A stretch of DNA of 64,000 nucleotides from Xestospongia muta (Eukaryota > Porifera > Demospongiae > Haplosclerida > Petrosiidae): NCBI GenBank assembly GCA_963693285.1, contig OY848917.1, forward strand, positions 31,197,245 through 31,261,244, in the 5' to 3' direction. The notes under the pieces are model-generated. The model saw nothing but the letters and a program-made list of their open reading frames with translations. It had not been told where the DNA came from and did no database searches. The translations under genes and the position numbers were made by a program. Of this stretch, positions 55,439-64,000 are shown one piece after another (position 1 is the first letter of the stretch; each line of letters begins with the position of its first letter).

Positions 55439-58400
55439 ATCTTCCTAGTAGATATCAAGACTTAGACCGTATAATGAAAGTTTTCTCCCTTAAATAATTT
55501 TCACAATTCCTATAACGTCATCTTCAAATCTTCAAATCTATTTATCAATTATCTTGATTTATTGGATTGGCCTTTAATAATCAATAAAACTACCAATCTT
55601 CCTAGTTGTCTCCCCATCAATTATTTTTTACTTTGTTTTGTTCCAGTGGGTCTAACAGTAGAACTTGCAAGCAGATTTATTAGTGCATGCTGCTTACTTT
55701 ATTATCATTTAATTTGATTATCTTTATAATAGGAAGGAAGAACGAATGATGAAGACAAAGAAGCTTATATGCATTAATATATGGATCTATCATCTTGATT
55801 TTGACTGATAATATAATGGCTTTCATTCAGTTTATTAAATTAATTCCAGGTTTGTAAGTGTGTTTAGTGATTCCAAAAAAGTGCATGCATTGGACACCAC
55901 CAAAAACTACCAAAACCTTATAATTTCAGAGTCACAAAATGACAGTTGAGATGGTACTATGTATTTAGCTGTTTGTTCAGAATCAAGTAATAGTTCAATG
56001 ATGCAGGACATTAGCAACAGTTTAAAAATGGGTTGACTGGAGTTCACACTGACTTTCAGTCTCTTTCAGCAGAATATGCAGAACAAGAAATATCTAGACC
56101 TTTAAGAGAGAGTTTTGGCAGAAATTCCAATGCAAGCAGATGGACTGGAATAAATCTCTCTTCCTCCTTATAAGGAATTCATTCTGCCAACTTTGCTGTT
56201 TAAACACACATCTCTTCATCATTTCTTACATAGTTAGAAGTAAACTTGAGGTGTAAGTGTTGAATGATAGAACCCTTACAGACGAAAATGAGAGGTATAT
56301 TTCATTAAATATCCCACTCATTTTGTACTCGCAGAAAGTACTCTACTTTCTCCGAAAGCGAAGAGATTTCTCTGGACACACCTCGAAGTCACACCCAGCA
56401 ATTATTTGGGTGGAGTTACAAGAAAACATCGTGCTAGTCTAATAAGCTTCTGGTTGAGTATCTGTGATATTAACGGTATATTATATTGTTTTATGAATCA
56501 TTTACTTATTAAATGTTGCTATACTAGGATATGTGATCGTGTCTTGGTAAAGTAAAATAAAAAAGGTAAGACAATATGTAATTGGTAATATTTCAATATT
56601 TATTTATAATAACTGTGATGAGATATGATAGAGAGATCAGTGTTGTATATATGCATAGGCGTATCTATGGTCATCAGACTACCAGGGCATAATTAAATAT
56701 TCATGGCTTATTAAAAATATTAATAATAATTATCAATAGTTATTAACTGTTAATTATGTATAGAGTCGTTCTACCTACAATCATAATTAATTACAAAGAA
56801 AAGGTGGAGTTTAGTTTTGTTTACAGAAGTACTATCCTGGAATTTTGTGCTCCTGTTCAAACTGAAATACCAAATCTTCCAAACAGTTCCATAATGTGGA
56901 CGAAAGATCTCTCTCTATGTACAAGAGAGCTAGACTGTTGAGTCTTTGTTGTGTCATGATCGAGCGTAAGTACTTTTTAAGCTGACGAATACTAGAAAAA
57001 CTACGCTAGGCAGAAGACATTTTCTTTTCCTGGATCAGTTTACCAGGGCAATGCCCTGGTATGCCCGGGCCTAGATACGCCTATGTATATATGGATTACT
57101 TTTGAACATGTATACTATTAACTTACATAACGTAACTTTGTGTGGTATATTTCAATGTAGGGATGGATGTGTAGTGGTGTTTTGCAGATGTTATACCAAA
57201 ATTGTGTCTGGATCTTTTTTGTCTAGCTTGGCAAACTTCACACTGTGGGTAAACTCCATATGATGTCTCCTTTCTAATAAGTTGAGGAAACGTTCACTCA
57301 CTTAGTCTCATAGGGAGAACTCTTGTTCGTGCTATATGTCTCCATAATATAACACCAACTGATCAGACTTATCAATACCTCCCTTATACAACTTGTAATC
57401 ATCTATCATCACTGGTTCTGTCTCAACTCCTTCTGTAACTGCTCTGGTTCTGTGTCACTTTTCCATCATATCATCTGTGTGGAAGGTAGATATCATGTGT
57501 ACCATCATCTGTGTGTCATTCAGTCCCTTCCTATCTTTTCTTACTGTCCTAAAAGCCTCAAATCTTTTCTGTTTCAGGTCCAAGAAGAGGGCAATGATGA
57601 GTAATAGTTATCTGTACACTCTGTGACTATTGTTAGAGAGAGATGATACTATAGTTTCATGACTACTTGGTGAGCAAGCCTTTTCTTAGCTGAACCATCA
57701 TTTTCTTTCCCTAGTAACATCAGTTGTATTATTCATAGTAAGCTATGTATAGATTTACCTGTATATAACTTGAAATTGTACACATAACCATTTTTTGCAT
57801 TAGCTACTATGCATGCTTTGACACACCATTCATGTTTTTGGGCATATACTGAATCCAATTAAAGTCTACTGTTATATCTTATTATTCTCTCATCAGCAGA
57901 TAGCTCCTGATCAAGGACATACGTGGACTGAAAATGCCTTTACTATTAAATCAAGGAGTGGCCTTATCTTGTAAAGCTTATCATAGTTATCATTGTTATG
58001 ATCGGATTGCTTCTATATATTGTTGAGATGGAAGAACTATATCAACCGTTCAAAGACATATACCGAAGCTTTCATTATAAAATGGCCACTTGGTACTCCA
58101 GTAAGATCTGTTATATAAATTGGTACATAAACTTAGATGTAGTTATATGTAAGTATATGTTTATATGTTTATATGTATTATGTGTAAACAATACTAAACT
58201 AGTACAGAGTAAAAAATTGCCTAAATATTACTTCACTGTAGAGACCCCATTACTCCCATATGGTGATAATAATAGCCAGTAATAGATCTACCTCTTCTCT
58301 TTGTATAGGATTTCTTATCCATTCATGACCATGTGCTGTGGGATTGTCATTCAGATGAACTTTATATGATGTAAGCACTTGTTCTGCATATCTAACTGTC

Positions 58401-58626
58401 TCTATATAGATTAAATTTTTTACTTCTTATGTCGAAAAAAGGTTGAAGAAATCCACTGGTAACTTCCCACTCATGTCAACAGTAAGAGGAGGTGAAGTAA
58501 TAAATGGATGTACTGAGGAGAGAAAGCAAATAAGAAGAATGAAATACTTCATTGTTTATTTTGATATTGTGTATACACACTTGTATGGGGAGGGTGAAAT
58601 TACTAGGCGTGGCTGAACTAAGTGGA
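55439..58626. repeat. tandem piggyBac block, copy 1
   Basis: Repeated in the same orientation at 58831-61961 with about 200 bases between. Shared landmarks run from atcttcctagtagatatcaa to ctaggcgtggct. Copy-specific changes here are the 432-bp hAT insertion (56654-57085) and a deletion of about 200 bp at about 57333. The part left of about 57120 follows the transposase C-terminus and has no recognised gene. Confidence 0.9.
56654..57085 (-). mobile_element. 432-bp hAT deletion derivative with 8-bp target duplication
   Basis: Flanked by tatatatg on both sides. The duplicate block has a single tatatatg at about 60137-60144 and no insert, an empty-site control. TIRs are cataggcgtatctatgg and, on the minus strand, cataggcgtatctaggc. 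Minus-strand positions 57014-56832 encode the end of a hAT dimerisation domain: RSFSSIRQLKKYLRSIMTQQ then RLNSLALLYIERDL, stop. A TAG stands where the conserved Glu before RSFS belongs. It is therefore a shrunken relative of an autonomous hAT, and the parent of the 207-bp MITE at 33489. Confidence 0.92.
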
Positions 58627-58775
58627 AACTGGGAACGGAAGTGGTGGTTTGATGTGGTAAGTTGTTGCCATGATCTATTAGTGAATCTGCATACTCACTG
58701 CTAGATTCATTGACATAACTGTCAAAGTCTGTATCTGATGGAATATAGCACGATGAACGGTCGTTGTAAGCCTTT
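57130..58775 (-). pseudogene. piggyBac-like transposase, tandem copy 1
   Basis: Read leftward: acidic N-terminus near 58770-58600 (SDTDFDSYVNESSSEYADSL); N-terminal domain near 58500-58330 (GKLPVDFFNLFS, IYIETVRYAEQVL); first part of the core near 57990-57900 (YKIRPLLDLIVKAF); C-terminal Cys-rich region near 57300-57130. A deletion of about 200 bp relative to copy 2 removes the KWWKR..FHLLDLA region. Many shifts; inactive. Family differs from the 22/33-kb piggyBac. Confidence 0.8.
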
Positions 58776-58830
58776 AGATATTTGTAACGATATATCCTTT
58801 AGTTGCTTGCAAAGTAGGCTAAAGTATATT

Positions 58831-61800
58831 ATCTTCCTAGTAGATATCAAGACGTATAATGAAAGTTTTCTCCCTTAAATAACTATCACAATTCCTATAG
58901 AGTCATATTCAAATCTACAATTATCTTGATTTATTGACCTTTAATAATCAACAAAACTACCAATTTTTCTAATATGTCTCTCCATCAATTATTTTTTACT
59001 TCTTTTGGCTCCAGTGGGTCCAACAGCAGAACTTGCAAGCAGGAAATTTATTAGTGCATGCTGCTTGCTTTATTATCATTTGATGATCATGATAATAGGA
59101 AGATAGAAGGAGGTGTTGGCTAGTGAGCTATGAAAAGCAGTTCTAGATGTCTTAAAGAGATCAAGTGTGATGAAAAAGTAGTTATAGTGGACTTTGTTGC
59201 TAACATAGAACTGGTCTAAGTGATCCTCAACACATGATGAAGACAAAGAAGCTTACAAGCATTAATATATGCATCTATCATCTTGATTTTGACTGATAAT
59301 ATAATGGCTTTCATTCAGTTTAAATTAATTCCAGGTTTGTAAGTATATTTAGCGATTCCAAGAAAAAGTGCATGCATTGGACACCACCAAAACCTTATAA
59401 TTTCAGAGTCACAAGATGACAGTTGAGATTGTACCACGTATTTAGCTGTTTGTGCAGAATCAGTTAATAGTACAATGATGCAGGAGATTAACACAATTTA
59501 AAAATGGCTTGACTGGAGCTCACACTGACTTTCAGTCTCTTTCAGCAGAATATGCAGAACAAGAAATATCTAGATCTTTAAGAGAGAGTTTTGGCAGAAA
59601 TTCCGATGCAAGCAGATGGACTGCAATAAATTTCTCTTCCTCCATGTAAGGAATTAATTCTGCCAACTTTGCTGTTTAAACACACATCTCTTCATCATTT
59701 CTTCCATAGTTGGAAGTAAGCTTAAGGTGTAAGAATTGAATGAGAGAACCTTTACTGTGTGATCAAATGAGGGGTATATTTCATTAAATATGCCATTCAT
59801 ATTGTACTCGCAGTAAGGACTCTACTTTCTGCCCCAGCGAAGGGATTTACGACGCTTTCTCTGGACACACCTTAAAGTCACACCCAGCAACTATTTGGGT
59901 GGAATTACAAGAAAATATCGTGCTAGTCTGATAAGTTTCTAGTTGAGTATCTGTGATATTGACGGTATATTATATTGTTTTATGGATCATTTACTTATTA
60001 AATGTTGCTATACTAGGATATGCTAGTGTGATCATGTCTTGGTAAAGTAAAAATAAAAAAGTAAGACAATATGTAATTGGTAATATTTCAATATTTATTT
60101 ATAATAACTGTGACGAGATATGATAGAGAGATCAGTGTTGTATATATGGATTACTTTTGAACATGTATACTATTATCTTATATAATGTAACTTTGTGTGG
60201 TATATTTCAAAGTAGGGATGGATGTGTAGTGGTGTTTTGCAGATGTTATACCAAAATTGTGTCTAGATCTTTTTTGTCTAGTTTGGCATACTTCACACTG
60301 TGGGTAAACTCCAGATGATGTCTCCTTTCTAATAAGCTCAGGAAACACCCACTTACTTAGTCTCATAGGGAGAACTCTTGTTCGTGCTATATGTCTCCTA
60401 TCAACAGGATGCTTATGGCCTTCTAGCAGACTTGCAACCAAGGAGAGACGAAAGTGTAATTGAGTAAGACTTTTCTTAGCCACAGTATTTTACATGATAT
60501 TGGCATTTATGATGGCTAGGTCAAGTAAATGAAAGAATATTCTCTTCCACCACTTTTGAGATTTTTGAGAATATCCATACTATAGTAACAACTGATCAGA
60601 CTTATCAACACCTCTCATATACATGTTGTAATTGTCTATCATCACTGGTTTATGTACTATTTCGACACTTTCTGTAACTCCTCTGGTTCTGCATCGCTTT
60701 TCTATCATCATCTGTGTTGAACTTAGATATAATGTGTATCATTCTCTTGTCTTTCCACTTCAAACATATTGTGCTACATCACCAGTGGTATTACTTTATA
60801 TTTCACCTATACAGTTGTAAGGTAATTCATTGTTAATTTGTTTGTATTGTTATCTTTAGATAAAGTTATTGACTTAAATTCTCATTCAGTCCCTTCCTAT
60901 CTTTTCTTACTGTCCTACAATCCTCAAATCCTTTCTGTTTCAGGTCCAAGAAGAGGGTAATGATGAGTAATAGTTATCAGTGTGCACTCTGTAACCATTG
61001 TTAGAGAGAGATGAAACTAGTTCCATGACTACTCAGTGAAGGAGCCCTTTCTTAGCTAAACTATCTTTCTCATTTCCTAGTAACATCAGTGGTATTATTC
61101 ATAGGAAGGTATGTATAGATTTACCTGTATATAACTTGAAATTGCACACATAACCATTTTTTGCATTAGCTACTATCCATGCTTTGATATCCCATTTCAT
61201 GTTTTTTAGACATAATTGTACTGAATACATGTCTACTGTTATATCTTATTATCCTCTCATCAGCAGATAGCTCCTGATTAGGGATGTACACTGACTGAAA
61301 TGCCTTTACTATTAAATCAAGGAGTGGCCTTATCTTATAAAGCTTATCACAGTCATCATTGTTATGATCAGATTGCTTCTTTACATTGTTGAGATGGAAG
61401 AACTTTATCAACAGTTTAAAGACATAATAGTACTGAAGTTTTCATTATAAATGGCCACATGGTACTCCAGTAAAATCTGTTATATAAATTAGTATATAAA
61501 CTTAGATGTAGTTATATGTAAGTATATGTTTATATGTTTATATGTATTATGTGTAAACAATACTAAACTAGTACATAGTAAAAATTGCTTAAATATTACC
61601 TCATTGTAGAGACCCCATTACTCCCATATGGTGATAATAATAGCCAGTAATAGATCTACCTCTTCTCTTTGTAGAGGATTTCTTATCCATTCATGACCAT
61701 GTGCTTTGGGATGCTCATTCAAATGAATTCTGTTCTGCATATCTAACTCTCTTTGTATAGATTAATTTTTTTTTATATAAAAGAGGTTGAAGATATCCAC

Positions 61801-61961
61801 TGGTAACTTCCCACTCATGTCATCAGTAAGACCAGATGAAGCAGTAAATGGATGTACTGAGGAGAGAAAAATAAAAAGAATGAAATACTTCATTGTTTAT
61901 TTATATATTGTGTATATATATTTGTATGGCTAAATTACTAGGCGTGGCTAAACTAGGTGGA
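58831..61961. repeat. tandem piggyBac block, copy 2
   Basis: Second copy of 55439-58626. It carries extra sequence at about 59110-59240 (between gataatagga and atgatgaagac) and at about 60745-60880 that copy 1 lacks, and has no hAT derivative. Confidence 0.9.
60190..61860 (-). pseudogene. piggyBac-like transposase, tandem copy 2
   Basis: Open at 61411-61166: KLYKIRPLLDLIVKAFQSVY, then NQELSADERIIRYNSR, where the Asp of SADE is the first catalytic residue of piggyBac. The WW motif region near 60580-60495 reads YGYSQKSQKWWKRIFFHLLD, then LAIINANIM and a stop. The C-terminal zinc domain at 60483-60190 has PQCEVCQTRQKRSRHNFG, then after a shift CKTPLHIHPYFEIYHT. It keeps more of the core than copy 1 but lacks the acidic N-terminus and has stops. 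The enzyme class excises at TTAA without footprint. Confidence 0.85.
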
Positions 61962-62297
61962 GCACCAGGACAGTGGTGATCAAGTTTCTCGTCATATCCC
62001 ACTAGTGCTTATTATAGATAAGAACCTGTCATAGAAATTAACAAAATAAGAAAGATAATCATTCTTTGTCATTTCCCTTTGAAAAGCCAGTCTTTAATCT
62101 AGGCCCCAATTGTTGACTTTGAACTCCTATTAAGAGCTATTTGTTGATGAGATTATGCAAATTTGGGAACTGGACTCATATACTGGTTTTTACGACAGCC
62201 CCTTGAGAGTTGAAGCTATCCACAAGGAGCATGCACATAAAAGACCGAATTAAGTTACTGCAGCATCCAGTAACATATATAGGTATAACTAGAACTC

Positions 62298-62580
62298 TTG
62301 ATACAATTGTCACATTTTGAATGTATTCATCAACAATTTATTGATCCAATGCACAATGTGTTCTTGATAACAGCAAAGTATATGATGAAGAACGTGCGGC
62401 TAGATATATCACTATCTCACTGTGACTTAGTAAAAATACACAGAAAATGTCATAGCTGTATTGTTCCTTCATCTATGGGTTGAATACCTAGAAAAATAGG
62501 AGCCATTTATTATAATCTTAAGGTCATCAATGGAAAATGGACACTGGTATTTTCTATCTATTCATTTTAAATTTATGGCA
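62298..62580 (+). pseudogene. CACTA/EnSpm-like transposase fragment
   Basis: The open frame to 62483 contains FECIHQQFIDPMHNVFLITA and KYMMKNVRLDIS, then SSMGxIPRKIGAIYYNLK and, continuing past a stop, NGKWTLVFSIYSF. This resembles the block DpMHnlfLGtaKhm...GRiP.Ki....W.n(W)tl.fS of transposases in the CACTA/TNP2-like group, in which the DPMH motif is near the catalytic centre. Flanks are too decayed to extend it reliably, though VDEIMQIWELDSYTGFYDSP upstream (about 62140-62205) may belong. Family assignment is from memory of the motif and is moderate. Confidence 0.55.
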
Positions 62581-62599
62581 TATAGAAAGGAACATATTT

Positions 62600-64000
62600 T
62601 ATTCACACATGTATAAGTTTCTGTCATCTTGTGTAATTCCACATAAATAAGTTTGTTCATAAGGCTCATATTTGTTGAAGGAATTTTTTGATGTGCACTG
62701 AAAAATTGCATGGTAAAAATGTATTGATGATGTACATGCACAGAAAGATCTCTGTGCATTACTATGGTCCTATTAGTGGTTTCTTATTATGTTTGATATT
62801 GTTACCAATATTACTAGCATCTGGATACAGTTATGATATATTTCAATTGAATGATCAACTATGAAATGTTCTGTTAAAACTATTTTCAGAGTAAAACAAC
62901 TACAAAAATCAACAAATGATCAAAGTGTAGTGTTTATTTCTTGAAGTGGCTATATAATGGCAAGCAGATTAGCTCAATTGAGATTGAACTATGGCTAACA
63001 AACATTTCTCTTATTGTATTCAGTAAAAATGAAAACAATGGAATTTAAGAAAATTAACAGTTAGGAGGAAAGATAAATTGCAAGAATGAAGATGTCATGC
63101 AAACCTTAGCATATGCTGTATCTCAATGGAGGTAGTATTGATGCCAGAAACACAGTCATTGGTCTAGGAATACTTGACTATTACTTTAAGCACTGTGTCT
63201 GGTAAAACATCTTCAAACATGGTGTACATATCTTTGCTTATGAAGAGTAACTCAGCAGTCTCCCAGATAAAGACATACTTGACTATTCTGTAGATGTTTG
63301 GTGCAGAAATGTGTTTGAGTGTACTGGTCAGCTAATGTTATTGCATTGACTCACAGTTTATTGGTAGACAATTCATTCACAATTATAAAAGAGGTTTATG
63401 TCCTTCAACAACTCATGCTATGGATAGTTGTATCTATCATGATTGTGAAATTTGGTATATCAGTTGTCATCATTATTAAATATTATATACATAGTGTATT
63501 GCATAGATTTGTTATAAATAAATGTGATGCAAATTTACTATAAATATGTATAATGTTTACAACAATATCTAAAAATGTGACAAATAATTTGGACATATTT
63601 ACATACTGTAGTAAACATGTTCTGTATGTTTGATAAATATAGACTGACATTTGTCTCATATAGTAGACAGTAAATGTTGTCGCTTTATTTAAACTGCATT
63701 TGCATGACATCTAAACATGTGCAATTGTATTTTTGCATAGTCTTAATGTAAATCACATGAGATTTTTATATGCATAGTATTGCATACTGTCAAACTTATA
63801 AAAGTATATATAGTACAAGACAATATTTCAGTACACTATTACTTTGAAAGTATGAAGTCATGAATAAACAATTAATTAATATACAATTGTCACTTTAAGG
63901 ACATTCATCTTTATAATATAATATTGTTCAAAAGGTGTAAATTATATACAATGCATAAGTTGCAATACTAATATTACTAATGAATTTACATTTATAATTA
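62600..64000. other. no gene seen
   Basis: AT-rich sequence to the window end. Small frames (63319-63543 plus, 63483-63710 minus) overlap each other and show no motif. Confidence 0.5.

Noticed and set aside
1..64000. CRISPR arrays, bacterial operons, rRNA or tRNA genes
   Set aside because: No regularly spaced repeats, no rRNA-like sequence and no cloverleaf recognised by eye; the content is eukaryotic. A tRNA scan was not possible here.

Overview
The window is AT-rich eukaryotic DNA from an animal genome. It shows spliced ankyrin exons with GT..AG borders, dense layers of decayed transposable elements, and no operons. The element mix (Ty3/gypsy, Ty1/copia, Harbinger, piggyBac, hAT, MULE with SWIM/PHD, a RecQ-like fragment, a DUF7869-like TIR transposon) and the short one-repeat ankyrin exons suggest a sponge or cnidarian. 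A demosponge is my best guess; this is inference and nothing in the window names the species.

The one convincing host gene is an ankyrin-repeat gene on the minus strand. It runs from a 5'UTR exon ending at 44531 and a start exon at 43952-43903, through 99-nt one-repeat exons at 43732-43634, 43018-42920, 38218-38120 and 24827-24729, to an exon at 7931-7748. It continues out of the window to the left or ends in unrecognised sequence. All internal junctions are phase 0 until the last visible donor, which is phase 1. Its two largest introns are almost entirely transposon. An alternative or older 5' end, with two exon-like segments and a repeated promoter-like block, lies at 45.5-47.9 kb.

Layout. 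0-5 kb: two decayed Ty3/gypsy copies and a hAT tail. 5-9.8 kb: AT-rich intron or flank with one ankyrin exon. 9.8-12.9 kb: a MULE with long TIRs inserted in a RecQ-like fragment. 13.2-15.2 kb: the 3' half of a gypsy element. 15.2-25.5 kb and 25.5-39.5 kb: two copies of a large tandem duplication (Harbinger, gypsy, piggyBac, ankyrin exon, foldback MITE). Copy A later gained a hAT, a second gypsy and an inverted third gypsy. Copy B gained a copia element, a small hAT-type MITE and a 2.5-kb DUF7869-like transposon. Each copy serves as the empty-site control for several insertions in the other. 40.4-42.6 kb: a hAT fragment and a non-autonomous element. 43-48 kb: ankyrin 5' end. 48.1-48.7 kb: a foldback element in TTAA. 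49.9-54.0 kb: a gypsy element with both LTRs and an apparently exact 637-bp internal tandem duplication. 55.4-62.0 kb: a tandemly duplicated piggyBac block, one copy carrying a 432-bp hAT derivative. 62.2-62.6 kb: a CACTA-like transposase fragment. No other gene is supported to the end.

The most interesting signal is in the ankyrin gene. The tandem duplication copied one ankyrin exon. The two exon copies differ at 9 of 99 bases and every difference changes an amino acid, while about 240 bases of adjoining intron differ at only about 6. Five of the seven changed residues are at positions known to form the target-binding surface of ankyrin repeats.
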